Of a stretch of DNA of 64,000 bases, positions 10,101 through 20,129 are shown one piece after another. Origin of the DNA: Antedon bifida (Eukaryota > Echinodermata > Crinoidea > Comatulida > Antedonidae). The DNA is taken from positions 19,687,665 to 19,751,664 of the forward strand of contig OY727100.1 in assembly GCA_963402885.1 (NCBI GenBank). Direction: 5' to 3'. The position numbers and the translations under genes are program-made. Under the pieces are notes generated by a model. The model was not told the DNA's origin. It ran no database searches and saw only the letters and a list, made by a program, of their open reading frames with translations. Within the stretch, counting starts at the first letter, position 1. Each line of letters opens with the position of its first letter.

Positions 10101-12240
10101 TAAATTATAGGCCTAATATTTGAAATAGTAATGGAGATTGTATGCCCTACCAACAGTTTAAAAAACAGATTCCCACAATAACGGTATAAATTATTATTCA
10201 TTAGGCCTACTGTAAGTAAATAGAATAATTTGTTCCGTTTCCAGAAGCTTGTTCCACTGACATCAGAATGTTCATATACTGGCAAATCCACAAAAGGAAA
10301 ATAAATTTGGATTCATCAATGTAAGGTTGAGGCAATAATTATTTGTTTTTGATATTTTCAAGTATCTATTATTCAACCTAAATTTAATTAATTTCGAATA
10401 CTTGCCTGCAGTTTTCGACATGCTTCTTCAGCTCGTTTAGGAACATCGACTTGCTGCATTTATTGCACGTCTGCATTAGTCCACTATTTTCCGATTCAGT
10501 CCCCTACACAAAATAACGAGTAGGCCTATGATAGTATGCTATAGGCAACCTTTTCTTTCTAGTCGTTTTCTTTCCATTATTAAGGATTGTAAAGTTTACA
10601 TTTAATATTTACAAATATAATTTGATGAATGGTTAATTAAACATGACAAACACTTATACTTACATCGATTGGCCCGACCTCCAAATTATTTTGAATTGGC
10701 CTAACAAAAAGGCGTCCTTGGCCAATATTTTCTTTGACTGATTTCGGCGTGTATGCCCCAGCCATTGGGGTAAGCTTTCTAGAATTCACATTGCAATATA
10801 ATAATTCAAATCCTCCTCCTTCTCGCAATTTTGGAAATGCATTAAATAACATTTCCTGAAATTGAGCAGGAGTTATATCTAAATTGTCAAATGCTAGAAT
10901 TTTCTCGCCGAGACCAGCAGTTTTTAGAGCCTGTTTCTCACTGCATGTAGGACTATACGTTTGATCTTTGTTTGCAACGCAAACTACTTTTTTGGTCCAA
11001 GCTACTACTTTCTTTCCTTTTCCGCTCTTTCTTTTGGAATATGGTGCAAAACGTGGAAATCTTGCCAGCAGAGATCCTATCATAAGATAAGAAAACCCGT
11101 AATCAAACATAATCAATAGTGTTTCAATATACTGTATATGATAGGCATTGTGTACTTGTGACAATCGTGGTGATTTCGAGAAAAATTGAAATGTTGTAAA
11201 TTTAATCTACAAGCTGAAATGTTTTATATTTTTGTTTAACGTATGAGACATTATTTATCACCATCATCATTTACATCATTTTTTTACGAGAATTTCAGAA
11301 ATCCATGAAGGATTGATTCTATTCTATTGAAACAATGTAGCCGGACAAAATAATCATACTTGTCACCAGAGTGCAACACAATACATAGGCCTACATAGCT
11401 AATAATACGCAAGTATACGTACAAGTCATCCAATCAAATAATTAAAAATAATAAATGACTTCATTAAAACAACCTACCAGTAGTCCTACACGCCATTCTT
11501 AGACGGTGCTTTGAGCCAATGCTCAGTACCCCCAATGCCTCTAGTTGCTGATCTGTCAATGATGACACTTGATCAGCTGTTATCTTTAAAGAAATACAAT
11601 ATACTTCTTATATCTCATATGCAATGAATGTAGGCCTAATTATTTTATAATAATAGGCCTATAGTATAATCATAATTGAAAATTGCATGTATACTCAAAA
11701 CTAAGTGAATTATTAAGAATAGGCCTAGCCTACAGTAGTAGCTCAGACATAGGTCTACTATTTTTATTATTTTGGCAAGGTACTGAAAATAGGCCTATTA
11801 TTAGTTATACTCTTTTTATTTAGCTAGTGACAGTGTGACGTGTATGGTGTTTTTTGGCCCGGACTTTTATATGCCCAAGAATATGCTTAGTTTATTCTAA
11901 CATAATATCAAAGTACAATATGGGCATATACGCATTTATAGGGCTTATAGCCTAGCAAGGGTAGTAGATAGCTAGCTAGCTATACTAGCACTACTACTAT
12001 ATACTAACTAGGGCCTAGTACTATTACTAGCTACGAGCTACTCTAGTCTAGGCCTAGCCCTAGCAAGAAGGTAGACCGACCAAGCTAGTCTTACACAAAA
12101 TAAACAGAAATAATACGGTATATAGGCCTAAAAACAAAATAAATCACCTCCTCTCTTTCAAACGCCTCTACTACAACATTTGCAAATGACATTTCAATTA
12201 ATATTTGTCTTAATGGTTTTTTTTTTTGCGTTTCAGCCAT
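7127..12240 (-). CDS. HECT-type E3 ubiquitin ligase carried by the transposon (13 exons, 718 aa)
   Basis: Exons, from the start: 12240-12148, 11583-11478, 11076-10664, 10503-10406, 10050-10017, 9690-9625, 9364-9261, 9127-9017, 8920-8699, 8513-8246, 7998-7844, 7745-7513, 7380-7127. All phases agree (2,157 bp); exon 4 ends at a GC donor (CAG|GCAAGT), the rest are GT-AG. Domains: SAM-like module (residues ~8-66), a conserved middle region (CVANKDQ, GLGEKILAF, FPKLREGGGFELL), a C2HC finger with UBZ4 spacing (C217, C220, H232, C236), a UIM-like helix (EDTDDLMRAIRNSFED, ~322-337), and a full-length HECT domain from ~370. The HECT start reads DFAGEEAADIGGPKREMF and the catalytic cysteine is C685 in PTASTCALIVHLP. 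HECT ligases accept ubiquitin on this cysteine and pass it to substrates. It resembles the many G2E3-like genes annotated in fish and cnidarians. The N-terminal ATG is in frame with a second one at 12,192. Confidence 0.88.
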
Positions 12241-12445
12241 TATGAGTTTTTATTGCTGCTGCTGAAACGTGTGGAAAAGTTAATTCGCGTGTGTGTACAA
12301 GTTTATGATCGAGAATTGTAACTTTCGTAGACTTATTTGTACAGCCGTCGATTATTTTACATTTGAAGTAGTGCGCCACGAGCGTCGAGAATGTGTCGGT
12401 GCATTTTCAGTTACCTCATAAGAGCAGGATACGTCGCATAATTTA

Positions 12446-14774
12446 TTTATTTATTTATTTGTTCTTTCTTTAAACTGAAATACACTTTCAATACAGATGT
12501 ACTGATTTCCAAAGTGGTTCAGTAAACATATTTACAACAAAAATAAAATATAAAAGAAAAACAAAAAGAAAGAAAACAGATATAAAACTATTTACAATTG
12601 TGAAGGCAAAAAGGTTAATACATATATGATTTCTATAGTGAAGATTTAAAAGTTGCCAAAGACATATTATGGAGTTCTGATTTTATGTTATTTGGTAGAG
12701 AATTCCATAATTTAGTTGATCTATAAACAAAAGTTCTTTTACCCTGAGAGTTATTCCATAACGGAATAGATAAATCATTATTACTTTGGGAGCGAGTGCA
12801 TTTATTATGGTTATCTACAGTAAATTGAAATAATATTGTTAAGTATCTTGGAGCTATTTCTTTTAAACATTTAAATAGCATTATAAGAATATTTTCATTC
12901 CATTTTTCTGTAAGTCTACTCCATCCAAGAGTACTTAAGATATCATTAATAGGGGTATACATGTCTACTGATAACAATATTCTACCTAATCTGTTGATTA
13001 AAACCTGAAGAGAATCTGAAAAACTTATGTTACAATTGGACCAAACACAGCAACAATAATCAAATAATGGAATAATTAAAGCATTTGCTAACATTTTTAA
13101 AGTATACATAGGAAGATACATCTTAATACGACGAATCACACCGATACGTTTAGCTATTTTACAAGACATTTTGTCTATATGTTCCTTCCAATTTAGTTGA
13201 GGATCAAAAATGACACCTAAATACTTAAAAGAATCAACTCTTTCAATAGTTTCGTTATTATGAAGTAAAGTTATATTCTTAAATGTTGCCGTTTTCTGAT
13301 TTGTGCTGAAAACCATAAGCTTGGTCTTATTAAGATTTAGTGTGAGTTGATTATGGTCAAACCATTCTATAATTTTGTTTAGACTGATATTGAGTTGATT
13401 CTGAAGTATTAAAGGGTCAGATGAACTACATAAGAGTGTTGTATCATCTGCATACATCACACATTTACATGATAAAAATTCAGGAAGTGAATTTACGTAT
13501 AAAATAAATAGTAAAGGTCCCAGTATTGATCCTTGTGGGACACCAATATTAACATTCATGGTGTCAGATTTTGTTGAATTTATACAAACAACTTGAGATC
13601 GTCCACTTAAATATGATTTAAACCAGTGAAGTGCAATATCATTTAAGCCATAATTCCTTAATTTGGTAAGTAATATTTCATGGTTAACTGTATCAAATGC
13701 TTTCTTCAAGTCAAGAAATAAAGCAGCAGATGAAATACCTTTATCAAAGTTATCTAAAATATAATCAGTAACATCTAAAAGAGTAGTTTCTGTAGAGTGA
13801 CCTTTTCTAAAGCCCGATTGGGAGGGATTTATAAGGTTGTTAGTTCTTAAATACAAGTATAATTGATCATGCACAGCACGTTCTAAGAGTTTTGAAAGTA
13901 TGGGTAAAACAGAAATTGGGCGGTAATTATAAGGGTCTGACATATCCCCATCTTTATATACAGGTGTTACCTTAGCTAGTTTCCATTCATCTGGAAATCT
14001 AGAACTGAACATAGAAAGATTACAAATATATGAGAGTGAGTCACAAATTATCGGAGCAGCTAGTTTAAGAAGTTTGCAATCAAAGTTATCAACACCCATA
14101 GCTTTATTAGTTGACAATTTACATAACTGGTTAAAAATGTAATCAGGGGTAAGAAGATCAAATTCAAATTTGTTACCCGCAAAACAATTTTCTGAAGTGT
14201 TACTAGTATAATTATTGGAGTTAGTATTATTGGAGTTAGTAAATTGATTTGCTAAAGAACTTCCAATTGAAGTAAAATGAGCATTGAAAACATTGGCTGT
14301 GTCCTTATCATTGGATGTATAGTTTTTATTATTATCTTTATATACATTATTTATACTGGGTTTAGTTTTAGGTATTAATTTATTTATTGTATTCCATAAT
14401 TTCTTAGGATTTTTAGCATTTTCGTTAATAGTATTTGTACAATATTTTCTTTTTAAATTCCTATTTAAATTATTAACTTGATTTCTCAGTTGTTTAGCTT
14501 TGTCCCAATCTTCAGGTTCATTAGTTTTGTGAGCTTTCTTATAATAGTAGTCTCTGTCTTTTGTTAATCTTATATAATCAGTGGTTATCCATTCAGGAAG
14601 TGATCCTTTCACTCTCTTTGTCTTTAAAGGGGCATGCCGATTACATAACTCACCAAATAAGTGTTTCCATAGCAACCAGACAGTGTTAACATTAGAGTAA
14701 AGCTTGATTTGATCCCAGTCAATACATTTTAAATCTTCTATAAATTTGTTTTGGTCAAATTTTTTAAAAGAACG
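12446..14774 (-). mobile_element. 5'-truncated LINE inserted in the transposon TIR
   Basis: A minus-strand non-LTR retrotransposon. Its 3' end is at the left with a (TAAA)n-type tail (about 12,441-12,461), and its 5' end is cut within the coding region, so the endonuclease domain is absent. The insertion point is defined by comparison with the intact left TIR. No clear target-site duplication is visible. The reverse transcriptase resembles the CR1/L2/Jockey superfamily. Confidence 0.85.
12633..14773 (-). CDS. LINE ORF2, reverse transcriptase (5' partial)
   Basis: The frame is open from the truncated 5' end to a stop at 12,633, at least 700 codons. It has the ordered RT blocks: DPYNYRPISVLPILSKLLER, QSGFRKGHSTETTLL, ALFLDLKKAFDTVNH, GVPQGSILGPLLF and the catalytic YADDTTLL box. 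A thumb and C-terminal domain follow, ending near FVYRSTKLWNSLPNNI. The protein copies the element's RNA into DNA at the target nick. The endonuclease that should precede it is missing by truncation, so the copy is dead on arrival, yet the remaining frame has no break, which points to a recent insertion. Confidence 0.9.
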
Positions 14775-15004
14775 AGAATGACGAAAGAGTATAAGAGCAT
14801 GGGAAGTCTCATAAGAGCATGACGAAAGAGTATAAGAGCTTTAAGAAATAGTATAAGAGCATTAAGAAAGAGTATAAGAGCATTAGTTATGCGCATAAGA
14901 GCATTAGGAATGAGTATAAGATAATGGTGTGTAGTATAAGAGCATAATGAAATAGTATGAGAGCATGACGTCACCGCATGTGAAGAGATTACTGGCGTTC
15001 CATA

Positions 15005-15010
15005 AATTAG
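15005..15010. repeat. Target-site duplication (right), AATTAG
   Basis: Exact copy of the six bases at 3,958-3,963, immediately outside the right terminus. Confidence 0.85.
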
Positions 15011-15250
15011 TACGTCTGTACGTCTAAGTAAAGTAGTACACGGTACGTGCATGGATCCATGGTACATGTTATACTTTACTCATTCTAAACTAGCCTTATG
15101 TGAGAGGGAGGAAGGAAGGAGACAGATTTACTACCGGCAAGGTTGGTGAATTTTTGTGTGGCCTGCTATTAAACTCCTCCTATTGAATGCTAGCAACATT
15201 TAGTGTTGAGGGTGGGGGCAGTTAGGATTAGGGCTGAATCCGCGCGCCTA

Positions 15251-15392
15251 GGGACCTAGGCGGGTGCAGGTCAAGTCGGCCCCAAACCGTCTCGGCCAAA
15301 GTCAAGTCGGCCACGTCAACTCGGCCCCACGTCAACTCGGCCTCAGATCAACTCGGCCTCACGTCAACTCGGCCACAATAAAGTATGGAACG
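15251..15392 (+). repeat. AACTCGGCC tandem repeat, end of a TIR element
   Basis: Five to six imperfect units of about 17-20 bp around GTCAACTCGGCC are followed by AAAGTATGGAACGC. The same arrangement forms the arms of the element at 49,672-50,129, so this is probably a solo or truncated arm of the same non-autonomous family. Confidence 0.7.
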
Positions 15393-15394
15393 CA

Positions 15395-15580
15395 TAATAT
15401 TATAATAATAATAATAACAACTTTATTTAAAAACGGATGCAACACTTGAATCACCATATTGGTGTTTTTCACAAGGCCGTTAGTTACTTACTACAAAACT
15501 ATTTATACTAGCCTATTACACAAGTTATCATTTACAGTACAAAAACAACAACAAAAAAAAAAAAAAAAAAAAAAAAAAGA
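15395..15580 (-). mobile_element. Probable 3' end of a retroelement plus poly(A)
   Basis: On the minus strand the sequence ends AAATAAAGTTGTTATTATTATT, a typical LINE/SINE 3' end with a polyadenylation-like word. A run of about 24 A on plus (about 15,555-15,578) lies beside it. No protein domain can be read. Confidence 0.4.
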
Positions 15581-15724
15581 TTTCATGAAAAAATATAGAG
15601 TTTCAAGTATATTTTATCTTTGGTCATTTATCATTTTTTTAAATATATGTATATTATTATAATTATTACTAATACTGGGCCTATCCATGCTTTAAAAAAA
15701 ATGAAGAAATAAGAAAAATACTCG

Positions 15725-16548
15725 GCACCACACTGTTATTTCTTCGATTTCTCACCTAATTTTTTTCTCACTCACATCATACAATTTTGGGACATTATGT
15801 AACATGTTCCTATGATTTAGCCACCGTTAAATTACATTTATCACAATAAAAAATGCCTTTCAAAACAGCTCCTTTTCCTCGAATACTGTGGCCATTTTAG
15901 AATCAGAAAATTGCCAGAAATCAATGTATGTTTTATTTTCTGTTTTTATTTTTAAACTATAAAGAACCAGCTGTACATCAAAACGGCGACGATATGAAAA
16001 TAAAAAACAATTCACAGTTTTAAAAATCCTAAACCATATTTCAATTTCAATATGTAAAACACAGCATGGATTCACCACTGGATTAAAAAATAGAAAATTA
16101 TTGTTTTTGTTTTAGTGAATGTATTGGATTAGTGACCGAGATAATTTTCTTTGATAGGAGTCAGACCTATTATTATTAATATGAATAATAATACTAATAA
16201 TGAAATATTAATTTAACCTCTATTTCGCCAGCTGAAAACACTTTCAAAACTAAATAGGCCTATATATGTGTAATCGGATTTTATAACACTGCCCTCTATA
16301 GTTTCTACATTTTTTTGGGAAAATGAAGCATACATTCTGGCAATTAAGTGATAAATATAAGATGGCGAACATTTCGCAGTGTGTTGACAGCGAGTTCAAT
16401 ATCGTTTAAAATGTTTTGAAAAGTATTGTTATTTAAAAAAAATTACTTCGTAAGTGGTCGAATCGTATAAACATGTTACATAATATTATGTTGTGAGTGT
16501 GAAAAAGGAAAGTTTAGGTGAGAAATCGAAGATATAACCGTGTGGTGC
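15725..16548. mobile_element. Non-autonomous TIR element (~0.82 kb)
   Basis: GCACCACACTGTTATTTCTT at the left and its near-complement at the right (TATAACCGTGTGGTGC) form imperfect TIRs. The match extends through TTCGATTTCTCACCTAA and, less well, ACATTATGTAACATGTT. There is no open reading frame and no unambiguous target duplication, so the superfamily is undetermined. Confidence 0.65.
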
Positions 16549-16621
16549 GAAACTGCAGTAGCGCCAAATACTCATATAAAAAAATTATCTCATTGCCGAT
16601 GTTATGCGCGATTTGAACGAT

Positions 16622-16734
16622 TTGCGCAATTTAAAATTGCGCAAAGAATTCCTTGCGCAATTTGGATTGAAACATCTGTTTCAAATTGCGCAAGCAACGT
16701 ATTAAATTGCGCAAGTAATCTGCAAATTGCGCAA
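16622..16734. promoter_or_regulatory. Cluster of six TTGCGCAA palindromes
   Basis: The 8-bp palindrome TTGCGCAA occurs at 16622, 16637, 16653, 16686, 16707 and 16727, usually as AAATTGCGCAAG. It is the core of the C/EBP and PAR-bZIP recognition sequence ATTGCGCAAT. Six copies in about 113 bp is far above chance, but a short tandem repeat without function would look the same. Confidence 0.45.
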
Positions 16735-16749
16735 GGTTTTTCAACAGAT

Positions 16750-17399
16750 TGTGAAATCATGCACACGCATATTTTTATAGTAATTTCTAAGAATGAAATA
16801 AAGATAATATCGCATTTCCTTATTTTAATAGTGAAAATGCTGTTATTGTTAGCATACCAACGAAGACCCGACAAAGGAAAACGAAGCGGTGGTGTTCCCC
16901 GGCGGGCGGCTATTATTCTAGCCAACTACTGGCTATGTTTTGATAGCAAGTCTAAACGTTGGTGGCGGTAGACTATGTTGTGTACTGCATTTTAGTAAAT
17001 CGAAGACGTAGGCCTACGTTCCACCATTTGGCCATAGAAAAAATGATTGTACATATCGTTTTTGTCCATGATTTGCGTTTTTAAAAAAAGGGGAATTCCC
17101 CAGTCAGCGAAAACACGTAGGCCTAGCAGTTGTAGATATCGAAATAGCTGTTTCAGATGTTGTCGCCTAATCAAATGCATACACTGAAGAAATCTATGCG
17201 TGATTCAACCATGGAGTTAACATTACTTTATACCTCAATGATTCAAACAATCTTATTACACCTAATAAATGTCCTCGCATATATATCGGACATGTTTATT
17301 GAATTTTGACGCAAACGAACATGCGCGCCCATGTACGTGCATCATCATTATTGGGCCTACAATGTGTTCCTATTATTATCCAAATGTTCATTGTAATCA
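16750..17399. other. No gene seen
   Basis: Short overlapping frames on both strands are not supported by motifs, splice signals or a start context. TAGGCCTA words occur near 17,010 and 17,120. Confidence 0.45.
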
Positions 17400-17545
17400 T
17401 TAAAGATGTATTGTCCCATTGACTAATTCCAAAAAAATAAAAAATAACAGATTTCGAAAAAAGATGGGTCATTTTGAAGTATCATTATAGTTATTAACTA
17501 TTTTGTCGAAAAAAAAATCATTTAACTGAAATACAGACGTTTTTT
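17400..17545 (-). mobile_element. TTAA-type MITE, one end
   Basis: TTAA-AGATGTATTGTCCC at 17,400 and the following ~145 bp match, inverted, the right half of the complete element at 50,929-51,485. The match stops near CAGACGTTTTTTTG. Confidence 0.75.
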
Positions 17546-18072
17546 TGTTTAAAAAATGGTTTTGTGGATTGACATGTTTGTTTGTTATCTGAATAAAAAA
17601 TAATGGAGTCATTTTCAATATGAAGTCTTTAATTTTATTATTGTGTGTATACCCTAATTGTTTTGGTGTTTTACTGAAAGTGACCGAGTTTCACGCAACA
17701 AACTTGTTTTGAAATGGTATGGATATTATCATCAGTTTACTATCTAGGCTAGTAGTACTACTAGGCTAGCCTAGGCCTAGTCGTAAAACGGTTCCGGACC
17801 AACTTTAGGCCTGGTTAACTAGGCCTGGTGTCTTTACTATGTGGATTTTGGCGAAACATTGATGCAAGATTTATGATTTATAAAATGTAATACATTTTTC
17901 GATAGTGATAACTTGTTTTTATAGGCCTATCGGTGCCGTGTAAGTAACTTTTTTGTTGTTTGTTGATCTCACCAGGCGATATTTTCATATTGTGATGTCT
18001 TGCACAAAATCGCGAATATCTCGACTTTCTCCCACTCACTCTCTATCTAGCCTAATGGCTAGCCAGTCATGA

Positions 18073-18299
18073 CATTAACAGGTAAATTAGTTTGATTACA
18101 TTTCGTCTGGAAAACGTCGCTAGCGGAATTAAACAAATATTTCAAACCACGAGTATGCATTATGCATATATGCTAATTAGGATTGTTTACAACTCGTCAC
18201 GGTTGAGAAGGTGTTTTCACGCGAGGAAGTTTTATGATAATACATACAGAGTAGCCAAACAAGCGCGTTTCATTATTAGATATGTTTTGATCGAAATGC
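18073..18299 (+). mobile_element. TTAA-type MITE, internal fragment
   Basis: The segment from ATTAACAGGTAAATTAG to ATGTTTTGATCGAAA matches the left-centre of the element at 50,929-51,485, in the same orientation. It has no ends of its own. The open frame over it is a by-product of the repeat. Confidence 0.75.
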
Positions 18300-18496
18300 A
18301 CCAAGCCATCGCTCTACGCGCTACTGTGATGCGCGGTGTTTGTTATTTCGACAGGTACCATTTTGACAGTCGTTCGTAACCAGATTAGTTACTTTCAAAT
18401 TGTAAAATATTAACGGTCTAGACCGAATATAGTGTTCATATTTATAGTATATACCAATAATTAACCTATCTACCGGATTTCGTAAAAAAACGCGAA

Positions 18497-18567
18497 ACAC
18501 GAAGATCTTCGTGTTTGGCAGTCAAGCGTTGTGTTTCCAAAAACGAAGATCTTCGTGTTTGGCAGTC
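18497..18567. repeat. Duplicated palindrome ACGAAGATCTTCGT
   Basis: An 18-bp perfect palindrome (ACACGAAGATCTTCGTGT, 18497-18514) followed by TTGGCAGTCAA. The core and trailing words are repeated at 18,543-18,567. The arrangement resembles a 46-bp tandem repeat or a foldback terminus. Confidence 0.7.
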
Positions 18568-18574
18568 AAAGTGT

Positions 18575-19055
18575 TAAAGCCGGCTTTATCAGATAGATGG
18601 TCTTATTAAAGCCACCCCTGTTAGACCATTGCTATAAAACAGTCTTAGATAAGACCGCATAAAGTAACAAATTGAGGGCGTACTTTGCGCGTAGAATACC
18701 AAATAAGGTAAAGTTCGTCACGCTTGTTCAATTCACAATCATAACAGTACGTACATTTCTATGTGAGAAAATCTATTCTAGGCCTATATAAGAATAAAAT
18801 CACCGTTATTATTTGATTTAACACTTAAGTTCAGTTGGTTGTCTTTGATGATAAATAATACGTAAAAGCAACAAAAAGAGAGGTTTAAGACTGTTTTAAG
18901 ACTCCTTCGAGTAGTTAATTTTAAAGACCGTTTACAGGTTAGACCGCGGTATAGCAATGGTCTATAATAAAGACTACTTGCTACGTCACGAATTATTGCC
19001 GGCTAAGCGCTAGAGACAGGTTATAGACCGCTTTATATAGCAATCCGCCCCTGGT
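18575..19055. mobile_element. Possible foldback/MITE
   Basis: Complementary phrases lie at the two sides (TTAGACCATTGCTATA near 18,628; TATAGCAATGGTCTATA near 18,952; GCCGGCT near both ends). The pairing is patchy and no clean terminus or target duplication is visible. Confidence 0.35.
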
Positions 19056-19099
19056 TTATAATTAAGATACAAGCAGTTCATAAAAAAAAAAGAATTTTT

Positions 19100-19400
19100 T
19101 CGCAAGTTGGTGGTCTAGAGGTATGAATGCCAGGCTAGTGATCTGGAGGTCGTCATGGGTTCGAGTCCCACCAGAGAACTACTTTCGCAAGTATTCTCAA
19201 ATGTAATTCATATAAAGTACAAATTACGTCAGAGTAGGGCAAAACATCTAATTACTCAACTCCCTGACGCAAAACTACAATTACATGTTTGTAGTAGCCA
19301 TCATCCATATTGTAGTGACAAAAAGCCCAGTTTTTTTCTGAAAAGACGGTGCAAAACAGCAATCTATATTCAAATCTCCCTCTAATTCCGTATTTAGTAA
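19100..19400 (+). mobile_element. tRNA-like SINE
   Basis: The head has an A-box-like TGGTCTAGAGG and a perfect B box GGGTTCGAGTCCC at tRNA spacing, followed by about 200 bp of unrelated body. A 7-bp TTGGTGG/CCACCAG pairing exists but conflicts with the T-arm, so a functional tRNA is unlikely. Confidence 0.6.
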
Positions 19401-20099
19401 CCCAAAATGGCTCCATGTATTGTAAATATTAAACCATGCAATGTCTGGCTGCAATTAGCAATATGGCTGTATACAAATGACAGCCTCTTACCTAGCCAGC
19501 CGATGGATTTACCCTTTCAAGTTCTTTAAAAAACAATGTGAATTATAAAATTTGTTGTTTCATATTGAAGGTAAATATTAGTATTAATAGTATTAATACT
19601 GTTTGATGTAAGGTTTGAGGTAATTGACTGACTATAAAAACAAATCAGATGGTACTTGGAGTAACGTCTAGGACATTGAAGTACCGATAAATAAGTGTAA
19701 TAGCTAGTACTAGTAGTATTGACTGTAGCTAGAATGTACAGTATTGTACTTGAGACCTACCTTAATAATTTGTAATTCATGATTTTCTTTTGTGGCAGCA
19801 GTAGCAACATACATGTCGCTATAATTGCATAATTTGTTATTTGTAGTGTATGTGTGTCACATTTTGAAGAGAAAAGGTTGTTAAAAAGCTAATTAAAATT
19901 GAGTAGCAAATCATATCTTTGGAATGAATAAAATATATTTAAAAAAAAAATTTAATATAGCTCATAACCATGGAGTAAAGACAGAATGTTGTGTGTACAT
20001 ACTCCATGTTCTATGAATAGAAATCAGCCCATGAGAGCGCGCCCTGTATGAGATAGCCTATATGATGGTGTTTGTACAGTTAGCTTCCAAATCCAATCC
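19401..20099. other. No gene seen
   Basis: AT-rich sequence without recognisable coding, RNA or repeat structure, apart from short A and TA runs. Confidence 0.45.
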
Positions 20100-20129
20100 C
20101 AAAAGATGACAAACACACAAACATTAACA

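Larger units (their letters stand above)
3964..15004. mobile_element. Large TIR transposon with integrase and HECT ligase genes
   Basis: The element is bounded by matching inverted termini (TATGGAACGCCAGTAATC at 3,964 and its reverse complement ending at 15,004) and an exact 6-bp target duplication. It contains two convergent genes: a DDE integrase on plus (4,462-6,714) and a HECT ubiquitin ligase on minus (7,127-12,240). Their stop codons are about 410 bp apart. Both are open over every inferred exon, so the copy looks young. A 2.3-kb LINE has since landed in the right TIR. The integrase resembles the eukaryotic IS3-like (IS3EU) group, for which I recall 6-bp duplications; that placement is from memory. 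Without the LINE the element would be about 8.7 kb. Confidence 0.88.
12302..15004 (-). repeat. Right terminal inverted repeat, split by a LINE
   Basis: The inner part (about 12,302-12,445) and outer part (about 14,775-15,004) together reproduce the left TIR in inverse order. The break falls within CGTCATTCT/AAATTATGCGACG of the left arm, where the LINE sits. The HECT start codon lies 62 bp inside the inner end. Confidence 0.85.

Noticed and set aside
16540-16971. 143-codon frame on plus and 107-codon frame on minus
   Set aside because: Both overlap the TTGCGCAA cluster, are antiparallel to each other, and show no family motif or splice context.
18092-18379. 95-codon open frame
   Set aside because: It lies largely inside a MITE fragment also found, broken, at 51.1 and 57.3 kb.
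19105-19180. tRNA gene
   Set aside because: A and B boxes are good, but the acceptor and T stems compete for the same bases and a long unrelated body follows; it is a SINE head.
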